From: Acidimicrobiaceae bacterium
Lineage (GTDB): Bacteria; Actinomycetota; Acidimicrobiia; Acidimicrobiales; Bog-793
Direction of reading: 5' to 3'
DNA: 48,721 nucleotides
NCBI GenBank assembly: GCA_003136185.1
Contig: PLDN01000135.1
Span: 30,653 to 79,373 of the forward strand
Shown here: positions 9,088 to 15,639 of the stretch, piece after piece
Position numbering within the stretch: the first letter of the stretch is position 1
Layout of the letters: each line of letters starts with the position of its first letter
The notes under the pieces: generated by a model
Told to the model about the DNA's origin: nothing
Seen by the model: the letters and a program-made list of their open reading frames with translations, nothing else
Database searches by the model: none
Made by a program: the position numbers and the translations under genes

Positions 9088-10302
9088 TCAGAGCTTCTCG
9101 GGCAGGTCGCCGATGCTGGACACTGTCGGCAGCTCTGGCACGACACCGTCGGCACTCGCGAGCAGTACCGTCGCCGTCCCCTGCAAGGTCGTCTCGCCCC
9201 GTTGGTTCACAGCTTCGAGTACCAAGTTGACCTCCGCCGGGACCGACGCCGCGTCGATGCTCTCGACGTGGCCCCGCAGCCACTGGGTGTCTCCGACGTA
9301 GTTGAAGCGGCGGATGCGAGTCGAGAGCCGGCTGATCCAGGCGTCGTCGCCCATCCAGTTCGTGATGAGGTGGCCGGTCCAGTTGGTGCGCATGGCCCCG
9401 TAGTCGTATGCCGCGGGATGGCCGAGCTCCTGCGCGAACTCCGCCTCCCAGTGGCAGCGCTGAGCCACGTCGTACACGTTGAGCGAGTTCTTGGTGTAGA
9501 AGCCCGGAACCCTCTTGCGGTTCTTGTAGGCGAGCTTGAGCGGTCCCGCTCCCATGCCACCCCAGCCGAGCCCGACGTGGTATCCCATGATGTCGCTCAC
9601 GGTGAGAGGGCCCTTCACGATCTCGGGCAGCTCGTCGCCGACCGAGACCTCGTCGATCCTCAGCCGCTCGGCCCCACGCCTGAACTCGTTCTCGTAGGCG
9701 GCGCCGATCGCTTCCATTTCCTCGTCGGAGTACGGGGCGATCTTTATGTCGCGGTACTTGCCCGTCTCGCCAGAGGCCTTGCGGTCGGCGTGGTGGTAAT
9801 CCCGTTCGTTGAGGGCGAAGATCTGCCCGTCGTCGTCGGTGTAGAGGATGCGGTGGGTGAGCACGACGACCCTGCCGCCCGCGAACTCGCTCTCACGGGC
9901 GTCGACGCGGTCGAGGTACTGGCTCTTCCAGAGGCGTATGCCGGGTGTGACCGGGCGGACGAAGGCCCACCGCTCGGAGGTCATGTACTGGCCGACTCCC
10001 CGGAGTGGATCGCCTCCCGCCATCGCCTCGGTCTGCTCGTCGGTCCAGGCGACCTTCCGGCGGTTGCCCGCCGACATGTAGTACAGCGGCGGTGCGAGCG
10101 GTGCCTGCCAGCGGGTGCCCTCGGCGTACTCGGAGTCGGTGAACAGCGGGTTGTCGTCTCCGTACCCGATGGCGAACTGCCGGATGGAGTCGGCAGACGA
10201 CGAGGTGTTGCGCGGCCGCTCCCCCCACTTGACAGGGATACCCCTACGCCGGTTGAGCCGTTCGATCGCCTCATCGGTGATGGTTGCGCTCTCCTCAGCC
10301 AT
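9088..10302 (-). CDS. MaoC/FAS1-like dehydratase (double hot-dog enoyl-CoA hydratase)
   Basis: 404 residues from ATG 10302, chosen over longer open frames because family members begin shortly before a WGERPRN-like segment and because this start overlaps the upstream stop by only 8 nt. The N-terminal half is a FAS1-like dehydratase domain (SSSADSIRQFAIGYGDDNPLFTD, APPLYYMSAG). The C-terminal half is a second hot-dog unit (TVSDIMGYHVGLGWGG, WTGHLITNWMGDDAWISRL, GDTQWLRGHVES). Such proteins hydrate enoyl-CoAs or dehydrate hydroxyacyl-CoAs, and several act on bulky or cyclic acyl-CoAs. The neighbouring crotonase may provide the complementary hydration step. The exact substrate is unknown. Confidence 0.82.
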   Translation of the reverse strand: MAEESATITDEAIERLNRRRGIPVKWGERPRNTSSSADSIRQFAIGYGDDNPLFTDSEYAEGTRWQAPLAPPLYYMSAGNRRKVAWTDEQTEAMAGGDPLRGVGQYMTSERWAFVRPVTPGIRLWKSQYLDRVDARESEFAGGRVVVLTHRILYTDDDGQIFALNERDYHHADRKASGETGKYRDIKIAPYSDEEMEAIGAAYENEFRRGAERLRIDEVSVGDELPEIVKGPLTVSDIMGYHVGLGWGGMGAGPLKLAYKNRKRVPGFYTKNSLNVYDVAQRCHWEAEFAQELGHPAAYDYGAMRTNWTGHLITNWMGDDAWISRLSTRIRRFNYVGDTQWLRGHVESIDAASVPAEVNLVLEAVNQRGETTLQGTATVLLASADGVVPELPTVSSIGDLPEKL

Positions 10303-11125
10303 TGGTCGCCTCTGCGCCTGCGGGCTCGGCGTCGGGCATGACCCAGCGCGGCTCGCGTTTCTCGGCGAAGGCGAGCGGGCCCTCCTTGCAGTCTGGGTGG
10401 CTCCGGTGCTCGCGCAGCACGTCGAGGCCATACTGCAGAGCCTCGCCGAGCGGCTGTTCGACCGCATTCCAGATCGTCCGCTTGGACAGCTCGATCGTGG
10501 TGGGAGAGCCCTTGGCGGCAGCGTGCGCCAGCTCGATCGCACGCGACCTCAGGTCCTCGGGCTCCACGACCTCGTCGACGAGCGAGATCCGCAGCGCGTC
10601 CTCGGCCGACAACCGTCCCGCCTTGGCGAGGACCACGAGGCGCAGGGCGTTGCCGAGTCCGATCCGCGGTATGAGGCCGATCGGCTCGAGGGCCGACACC
10701 TGGCCGACGGTTGTGTGCGTATCGAAGAACGACGCGTTCCGCGAGGCAATGACGACGTCCGCGTCCGCCACGAAGTGCAAGCCGCCCGAGACGCACAGGC
10801 CGTTGACGGCCACGATCGTCGGGAGCCACACGTCGTTCTGGAGGGGCGTCATGCGCACGCCCTCTTTGTACGTCGTGGTGTCCGAGCTTTCGCGGTGGCC
10901 CCCGCGGGCGGCGTTCTCCTTCAGGTCCATCCCGGTGTTGAACGCCCGCGTGCCCTCGCCGGTGATCACGATGGCGCGGATAGTTCGGTCCTTCTTCACC
11001 GCTTGCCAGGTCTCTGGGAGGGCGGCGTGGACCTCCTCTCCCATTGAGTTCAAGCGGTCCTCGCGGTTGAACGAGACGACCAGGATCGGTCCATCCCGCT
11101 CTACGAGCAGCTGATCGGAGGGCAT
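10295..11125 (-). CDS. Enoyl-CoA hydratase/isomerase (crotonase family)
   Basis: 276 residues with the crotonase fold. The first oxyanion-hole segment is TRAFNTGMDLKENAARGG (about 60-77) and the second is NGLCVSGGLHFVADADVVIAS (~108-128). The usual G-G-G of the second loop is S-G-G. The catalytic-helix region reads FFDTHTTVGQVSALEPIGLIPRIG, so the canonical acidic pair is shifted or replaced and hydratase activity should not be assumed. Related proteins include hydratases, isomerases and carnitinyl-CoA-type enzymes. ATG 11125 follows a GGAAG site, 37 nt after the SDR stop. Its end overlaps the FAS1-like dehydratase start by 8 nt. Confidence 0.85.
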   Translation of the reverse strand: MPSDQLLVERDGPILVVSFNREDRLNSMGEEVHAALPETWQAVKKDRTIRAIVITGEGTRAFNTGMDLKENAARGGHRESSDTTTYKEGVRMTPLQNDVWLPTIVAVNGLCVSGGLHFVADADVVIASRNASFFDTHTTVGQVSALEPIGLIPRIGLGNALRLVVLAKAGRLSAEDALRISLVDEVVEPEDLRSRAIELAHAAAKGSPTTIELSKRTIWNAVEQPLGEALQYGLDVLREHRSHPDCKEGPLAFAEKREPRWVMPDAEPAGAEATNG

Positions 11126-11162
11126 TGCTCGGTCACTTCCTTTCGTTCGCGGTGGTGCGCCT

Positions 11163-12074
11163 TTACGCTGGCGACGACAGGGCGTCGCGCAGCGCCGTCA
11201 AGTCATCGGTGAGCCCGAGTCCGGGGATGCTGTAGGTCGTTGGGTCCTCGATCTCGTCGAAGTGGTCGCGGACGTCGTCGATGTCGAGCACGCCGTCGCT
11301 GCGTGCCCAGCCGGAGGTCATCCCGATGAACAGCCGGGCAATGCGACCGCCCCCGACGGTGTAGATGTGACCCGTGGTGACGCAGTCCTCATGACAGAGC
11401 CACGCGACGAGGGGCGAGACGAATCGCGGGTCGACGATCTCGACGAGAGGGCCGAGCACCTCCTCGGTCATCCGGGTTCGGGCAACGGGAGCGATCGCGT
11501 TCACGTGGATGTTGTGCCGAGCACCCTCGAGCGCCAGCACGTGTGTCAGCCCCACCAGTCCCATCTTGGCGGCGCCGTAGTTCGCCTGGCCGAAGTTGCC
11601 GAAGATGCCGGCGCTGGAGGACGTGTTGACGACCCGTCCGTAACCCTGCTCGCGCATGAGTACCCATGCTGGCCGGGTAACGAAGAACGCGCCCTTCAGG
11701 TGGACGTCGAGGACTGGATCGACGAACTCGGCGCTCATGTTCTGGAACGACTTGTCGCGTAGGATCCCGGCGTTGTTGACCACGATGTCGACGCGTCCGA
11801 ACGCCTCGATGGCGGTGTCGATGATCGCCTTGCCACCAGCCTCTGTCGCCACCGAGTGGGTATCGGCCACCGCCTCGCCACCACGGCGACGGATCTCGTC
11901 CACAACCTCTGCTGCCGGTCCGATGCTCGTGCCCTCGCCGTGAACGTCGCCGCCGAGATCGTTGACGACGACGCAAGCACCGAGGCTTGCCAACAGGAGG
12001 GCGTGCTCACGCCCGAGCCCGCCGCCCGAGCCGGTGACGACTGCCACGCGTCCGTCAAAGCCGGAGCTGGCCAC
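11163..12074 (-). CDS. SDR family dehydrogenase, peroxisomal multifunctional-enzyme-like
   Basis: 303 residues starting at GTG 12074. TGSGGGLG occupies 14-21, NNAG 100-103, Ser153 with Tyr166/Lys170 (QANYGAAK) form the catalytic set, and NDLGG with GGDVHGEGTS follow the (3R)-hydroxyacyl-CoA dehydrogenase domain of the MFE-2/HSD17B4 type. The C-terminal extension (DIDDVRDHFDEIEDPTTYSIPG) is also typical of that group. It would oxidise 3-hydroxyacyl-CoA to 3-ketoacyl-CoA. It is the first gene of the leftward operon, transcribed from the regulatory region shared with the divergent binding-protein gene. The operator at 12189-12204 lies 115 nt upstream of its start. Confidence 0.88.
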   Translation of the reverse strand: MASSGFDGRVAVVTGSGGGLGREHALLLASLGACVVVNDLGGDVHGEGTSIGPAAEVVDEIRRRGGEAVADTHSVATEAGGKAIIDTAIEAFGRVDIVVNNAGILRDKSFQNMSAEFVDPVLDVHLKGAFFVTRPAWVLMREQGYGRVVNTSSSAGIFGNFGQANYGAAKMGLVGLTHVLALEGARHNIHVNAIAPVARTRMTEEVLGPLVEIVDPRFVSPLVAWLCHEDCVTTGHIYTVGGGRIARLFIGMTSGWARSDGVLDIDDVRDHFDEIEDPTTYSIPGLGLTDDLTALRDALSSPA

Positions 12075-12188
12075 TAGGAGACCGTCCGATTACGCGCGTC
12101 GACTGCAGTTGAGCCGGAAGGGCATCGCCCCAGTCCCGTGTGCTCGCAGTGAGCGCGGTCAGTCACAAGGGCACTGTACCTGTATCCA

Positions 12189-12204
12189 ACTTGACTGGAC
12201 AAGT
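12189..12204 (+). promoter_or_regulatory. Candidate GntR/UTRA operator, site 1
   Basis: ACTTGACTGGACAAGT. This copy has perfect inverted arms, ACTTG and CAAGT, separated by 6 nt, as expected for a dimeric regulator. It is one of four 16-bp copies agreeing at 15 of 16 positions (ACnTGACTGGACAAGT). On the leftward strand it overlaps a plausible TTGTCC -35 box for the SDR operon, 18 nt from TACAGT. It may therefore control the leftward operon while site 2 controls the rightward gene. The promoter assignment is tentative. Confidence 0.7.
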
Positions 12205-12219
12205 GGCGCCTCCGAAGAG

Positions 12220-12235
12220 ACATGACTGGACAAGT
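12220..12235 (+). promoter_or_regulatory. Candidate GntR/UTRA operator, site 2
   Basis: ACATGACTGGACAAGT, in the same orientation as site 1 and starting 31 bp later, about three helical turns, so two dimers could bind on one face of the DNA. It precedes the binding-protein start by 78 nt. The same element with matching downstream sequence recurs before the remnant binding-protein gene at 14531, showing that the promoter region was duplicated with the gene. Confidence 0.7.
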
Positions 12236-12261
12236 TGCGAACCCTTCATTAACATCTCGTG

Positions 12262-12291
12262 ACCAAGCCGACCGACTGGTCAGCTCTTGGT
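12262..12291 (+). promoter_or_regulatory. Nested inverted repeat in the leader of the binding-protein gene
   Basis: Outer arms ACCAAG (12262-12267) and CTTGGT (12286-12291) enclose GACC-gact-GGTC (12270-12281). Two readings are possible. One is a TetR-type operator, since GACCGACTGGTCAGCT at 12270-12285 matches the perfect palindrome at 37045-37060 at 12 of 16 positions. The other is a leader hairpin ending just before the GAGGAGG ribosome site. The outer arms are not conserved in the duplicated copy at 14560-14590. Confidence 0.4.
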
Positions 12292-12312
12292 GATACGAGG
12301 AGGAGCGCAACG

Positions 12313-13557
12313 ATGGGATCTCGCTCGCGGATGGTCGTCATCGCAACAGCCTGTACTGCCGCCTGCCTGCTGGCGAGTTGTTCCTCGAACAGCAGCAGCC
12401 CGACCACGACCGGTGCGCCCGGCGCCACGTCGACGACAGTGAGCTCGACGCCGTTCAACGTCCTTGCGGTCGTCGCCGAGACCGGCCCGCTCGCCGCTAT
12501 CAACACGGCGGAGATGCAAGGTCTGAAGGGCGCGGCCGCGTACATCAACGCGAACGGGGGCATCATCGGTCACAAGGTCGTGGTGACGGAGGTCAACGAC
12601 AACCTCGACCCGACGACAGCTGCGAGTGACCTCGAGCAGGCGATCAGCAGCGGGACGCTGCCGAACCTCGTCTTCGCCGGGTCCACGAGCAACGAGACGC
12701 TTGCCATGGTGCCGATCCTCAATGCACACAAGCTTCTCTCGATCCAGTTGACGACCTCGGCACAGACGATCGACCCGTCGAAGTACCCCGACGCCTTCAC
12801 TGTCGCCTCCTCGACGGCGAACGAGTCCGCGACACTTGCCGCGGCCGTCAAGAGCGAGTACCCGAAGGCCAAGAAGGTCGGGATTCTGATCGGCAACGAC
12901 GTCAACGGCACGAGCCTGATGGACGGTGAGAAAGCGGCGCTCGAGGCCGACGGCTTCCAAGTCGTGGTCCAGACCTACGACCCGACGACCACCATCGACA
13001 TGACGCCGCAGCTCGAGGCCCTCAAGGCCGAGAGCCCACAGGTCCTAGTCGCGAGCGGCTTCGGCGCCGTGGCCGGCTACATCCTGGAGGGCCGGACGAA
13101 GATCGGATGGAACGTCCCGGTCGTCGGAGACGCCTCCTTCAGCGCCAACCCGATCGCCTCGATGGTCCCGAAGGCCGATCTGAACGGCGTCGTCGTCGCA
13201 ACCGACAAGACGGCGATCTACCAGCCACCGTCGACCTGGACTCCGGCGTTCAAGACCTTCATCCAGTACACCAAGGCGCAGGGCGCCAAGTTCACCCAAG
13301 GAATCGGGATCTACTCGCTCGCTTGGGACGTGCTGATCCTCGCCAAGATGGCAGGCACTCAGGCGAACAGCGTCGACTCTTCGGCGATGGTGTCGGCCCT
13401 CCAGAGCCTGAAGCAGCCCGCCCAGCCGCAGTACGTCAGCTTCCCTGTCGAGGCGTACAGCCCGACACTCCACTCGACGAACCCGAGCCCGTCGCTTGCC
13501 ACAGTCGCCAGCGTCTACCTGAAGATGGGCGAGTTCATGCCCGTCGGGTCCTCGTGA
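12313..13557 (+). CDS. ABC transporter substrate-binding lipoprotein, branched-chain amino acid/carboxylate type
   Basis: 414 residues from ATG 12313, chosen for its GAGGAGG ribosome site and because the signal peptide then begins correctly (MGSRSRMVVIATAC). The lipobox LASC places the lipidated cysteine at residue 23, followed by a Ser/Thr/Pro linker. The rest is a periplasmic-binding-protein type 1 fold of the LivJ/Peripla_BP_6 class (NVLAVVAETGPLAAIN, AAYINANGGIIGHKV, DPTTAASDLEQAI, KKVGILIGNDVNGTS). It captures the transported substrate outside the membrane. The ligand may not be an amino acid: in catabolic clusters this family often binds aromatic or aliphatic carboxylates. Its permease partners lie at 14782-18313. 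It is preceded by two operator copies and followed by a GC hairpin. Confidence 0.93.
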   Translation: MGSRSRMVVIATACTAACLLASCSSNSSSPTTTGAPGATSTTVSSTPFNVLAVVAETGPLAAINTAEMQGLKGAAAYINANGGIIGHKVVVTEVNDNLDPTTAASDLEQAISSGTLPNLVFAGSTSNETLAMVPILNAHKLLSIQLTTSAQTIDPSKYPDAFTVASSTANESATLAAAVKSEYPKAKKVGILIGNDVNGTSLMDGEKAALEADGFQVVVQTYDPTTTIDMTPQLEALKAESPQVLVASGFGAVAGYILEGRTKIGWNVPVVGDASFSANPIASMVPKADLNGVVVATDKTAIYQPPSTWTPAFKTFIQYTKAQGAKFTQGIGIYSLAWDVLILAKMAGTQANSVDSSAMVSALQSLKQPAQPQYVSFPVEAYSPTLHSTNPSPSLATVASVYLKMGEFMPVGSS

Positions 13558-13562
13558 GCGCC

Positions 13563-13581
13563 GGCGGTCGCACTGGCCGCC
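13563..13581 (+). terminator. GC-rich hairpin after the binding-protein gene
   Basis: GGCGGTC, loop GCACT, GGCCGCC: seven pairs including one G-U, beginning 5 nt past the stop. There is no T-tract, so it may be a weak terminator or a transcript-stabilising 3' hairpin that would favour high lipoprotein expression. Confidence 0.4.
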
Positions 13582-13587
13582 AGTACA

Positions 13588-13603
13588 ACTCATCCTGACA
13601 AGT
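13588..13603 (+). promoter_or_regulatory. Degenerate GntR operator before the regulator gene
   Basis: ACTCATCCTGACAAGT. The right half-site GACAAGT is intact and the left half is degenerate relative to ACnTGACTGGACAAGT. It ends 17 nt before the ATG of the GntR gene, a position that suits weak autoregulation. Confidence 0.4.
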
Positions 13604-13620
13604 TCGGTAGACTTCACCGC

Positions 13621-14385
13621 ATGGCGACCGGAACGATGAGGAGTTCGCGGTTGCCCCAGCCGAGATACGCCGGTGTCGAAGCGACACTGCGCCGGCGCAT
13701 CACGCGGGGCACCTACAAGAGAGGGGACTGCCTCCCGAGCGAGAAGCACCTCGCGGAGGAGTTCAACGTCAGCCGGTTCACCGTACGAGAAGCGCTGCGT
13801 CGCCTCAACGATTCAGGGCTGATCTCCCGCCAGCAGGGCGCCAGGTCGAGCGTGACCGGTACCACGCAGGAGTCGACGTACAGCCTCTCTGTTGCCGCGG
13901 CAGAGGACCTCCAGCAGTATGCATACGACACCTATCTCGACATCAGCGACATCACCAAGTTCCAGGCGAAGGCACCGCTCGCGCGGTTCCTTCGCTGTCG
14001 CGAGAAGAAGGAATGGCTGCTCGTGAGTGGGGTGCGAAAGGATGCATCGACCGGGCGGGTCGTCGAGTACACGGAGGTGTACCTGTGGGCCGAGTTCGAG
14101 CCACACATCCCTGAGATCACCGCCCGAGGCCTCCCGATCCACCGGCAGATCGAGGACAAGCTGCACCTCAGTGCGTCGAACATCCGGCAGGAGATCAGCG
14201 CCATCGCCATGCCCGAGAACGCCGCGTCCGTGCTCGGGTGCGAGCCAGGTTCTGCTGGGCTCGAGATCGTGCGGAGATACTTCGGCACGAGAGGTCGCGC
14301 CTTCGAGGTCGCGCGCAACGTGCATCCCGCCGGCGCCTTCACCTACGCACAGGACTTCCAAAGGCGCGACGTCGCGACCGAGTAG
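13621..14385 (+). CDS. GntR-family transcriptional regulator, HutC type (UTRA domain)
   Basis: 254 residues. The GntR winged helix spans about 17-80 (LRRRITRGTYKRGDCLPSEKHLAEEF, VSRFTVREALRRLNDSGLISRQQG). A UTRA ligand-binding domain follows at about 100-245 (ITKFQAKAPLARFLRC, VVEYTEVYLWAEF, RQEISAIAMPENAASVLG, EIVRRYFGTRGRAFEVA). HutC-type regulators bind small effectors and recognise short inverted repeats, often with a GACAAGT-like half. The 16-bp element found at 12189, 12220, 14531 and 19211, weakly at 13588 and as a 13/16 match at 38456, is the natural candidate operator. It lies between the binding-protein gene and the permease operon and most likely responds to the imported compound or its CoA ester. 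Confidence 0.92.
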   Translation: MATGTMRSSRLPQPRYAGVEATLRRRITRGTYKRGDCLPSEKHLAEEFNVSRFTVREALRRLNDSGLISRQQGARSSVTGTTQESTYSLSVAAAEDLQQYAYDTYLDISDITKFQAKAPLARFLRCREKKEWLLVSGVRKDASTGRVVEYTEVYLWAEFEPHIPEITARGLPIHRQIEDKLHLSASNIRQEISAIAMPENAASVLGCEPGSAGLEIVRRYFGTRGRAFEVARNVHPAGAFTYAQDFQRRDVATE

Positions 14386-14530
14386 TCACCCAACGATCCG
14401 GGCGGCTCTCCGGGCGTTGACGGAGCGCGAGCTCTGGTCTGCGCGGCAGGAGTGCGGGACATCAGCGTCGGTTCGCGCCGGTTCGTTCCTGGGCAACGGC
14501 CGGGGGCTCTGCCTCGAGGTCGTTGGCACA

Positions 14531-14546
14531 ACGTGACTGGACAAGT
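14531..14546 (+). promoter_or_regulatory. Candidate GntR/UTRA operator, site 3
   Basis: ACGTGACTGGACAAGT, 69 bp before the ATG of the remnant binding-protein gene and about 235 bp before livH. The region downstream repeats elements of the 12223-12320 leader (a CTGGTC block, a TCAGCTCTTG block and the CGAGGAGGA ribosome site), so this promoter now appears to drive the permease operon. Confidence 0.65.
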
Positions 14547-14614
14547 TGTTGTCACGTAGTTAAGCTCCGCTGGTCGTTTAATCAGCTCTTGACGAGGCGA
14601 GGAGGAACCCAACG

Positions 14615-14739
14615 ATGAGATCTCACTCGCGGATGGTCGTCGTCGAAGTGGCCTGCGTCAGTCCTTTGCCGACGCTGAATCAAGCAGCGTCACAAGCCCG
14701 GTGAACGTGCGTCAGCAAGTGCCGGTCGGCTCCTCCTAA
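14615..14739 (+). pseudogene. Collapsed remnant of a second substrate-binding lipoprotein gene
   Basis: The 5' end repeats the intact binding-protein gene: a GGAGGA ribosome site, then ATG and MRSHSRMVVVEVAC against MGSRSRMVVIATAC. After about 14 codons the frame departs and stops at 14702. In the neighbouring frame the 3' end reads PVGSS followed by TAA at 14737-14739, matching the C-terminal PVGSS of the intact protein. About 1.1 kb of the body is missing and a frameshift separates the two ends. The leader and operator survive upstream. The pattern fits an ancestral operon of binding protein-livH-livMG-livF whose own binding protein was lost after duplication, leaving the copy at 12313 to serve it. 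Confidence 0.75.
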
Positions 14740-14781
14740 CTTGGTCGGAGCAGTAGTGCGCAAGATCGCGATCGAGCTGGC

Positions 14782-15639
14782 ATGACGCTTCTGTGGTCAG
14801 CGCTCTCAGTTGGCGCCATCTATGCGCTGTTGGCGATCACCTTGAACCTCATCTACACCTCCGTAGGTGTCTTCAACTTCGCCCAGGGTGCCATCCTCAC
14901 TCTGGGGGTCTACATCTCGTATACCGGGGTGGCCGACTGGCACTTGCCAACGTGGATCGCCGCCCTCGTCGGCGGAGTCGCCTGTGCCGTGGCCGGATTG
15001 GTCGAAGCGCGCATCTGCCTGCTCCCGCGGGCGCTCGGGCGCAACGAGTTGCTCACGACCGTAGGCGTCGCCACCCTGCTCGCAGGCGGCATCAGCTTGA
15101 TCTGGGGGGAGAACGACCGACTTGTCGCCTCCCCGGTGTCGACCCGCATCCTGACCGTCTTCGGAGGGCGAGTCGCGCCCGACCAGCTGCTGCTCATCGC
15201 TCTCGCGATCGTGTTCGCGGCCGGCATCTCGCTGTGGTACCGGTTCACCCTCGCAGGGCTCGCCTCGCTCGCCGTGGCTGAGGACCGAGACGCGGCGCGC
15301 ATCCGGGGCATAAACGTCTTGAGGAAGTCGATCGCCGCCTTCGTGATCGGTGGCGCCATCGCCGGCTTCATCGGCCTCGCGGTCGGAAGCCAGACCTACG
15401 CCTACCCGGAGCTGTCGAGCTCGCTCGTGCTCTATGCGTTCGTGGCCTTCGTGCTCGGCGGTGCCGGCAGCCTCGGCGGGAGCCTGCTCGGCGGGCTCAT
15501 CCTTGGCTGTGTGCAGCAGTACTCGGCGCGATATGTCTCGGTGAACTACAGCGACCTGATTGTCTTCGGCCTACTGCTCACGACACTCATGGTGTTCCCG
15601 AACGGGTTGTTCGCCCGGACGAACGTGAGGACGGTATGA
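14782..15639 (+). CDS. livH: Branched-chain-type ABC transporter permease (LivH family)
   Basis: 285 residues, hydrophobic throughout with about eight membrane segments. Family marks are GAIYALLAITLNLIYTSVGVFNFAQGAILTLG near the N-terminus, the EAA-like cytoplasmic loop AVAEDRDAARIRGINV (about 170-185), and GGAGSLGGSLLGGLILGCVQQYSA near the C-terminus. It forms one half of the transmembrane channel with the LivM domain encoded next. The ATG has no strong ribosome site, so it may be translated with help from the short remnant reading frame ending 42 nt upstream. Its stop overlaps the next start as ATGA. Confidence 0.93.
   Translation: MTLLWSALSVGAIYALLAITLNLIYTSVGVFNFAQGAILTLGVYISYTGVADWHLPTWIAALVGGVACAVAGLVEARICLLPRALGRNELLTTVGVATLLAGGISLIWGENDRLVASPVSTRILTVFGGRVAPDQLLLIALAIVFAAGISLWYRFTLAGLASLAVAEDRDAARIRGINVLRKSIAAFVIGGAIAGFIGLAVGSQTYAYPELSSSLVLYAFVAFVLGGAGSLGGSLLGGLILGCVQQYSARYVSVNYSDLIVFGLLLTTLMVFPNGLFARTNVRTV

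Noticed and set aside
9010..10341. 443-codon rightward open frame opposite the FAS1-like dehydratase
   Set aside because: Composition-driven antisense frame without motifs; the leftward genes account for the region.
14386..14530. Possible small gene between the GntR gene and operator site 3
   Set aside because: No ribosome site or recognisable product; the sequence shows nothing beyond the promoter elements downstream.
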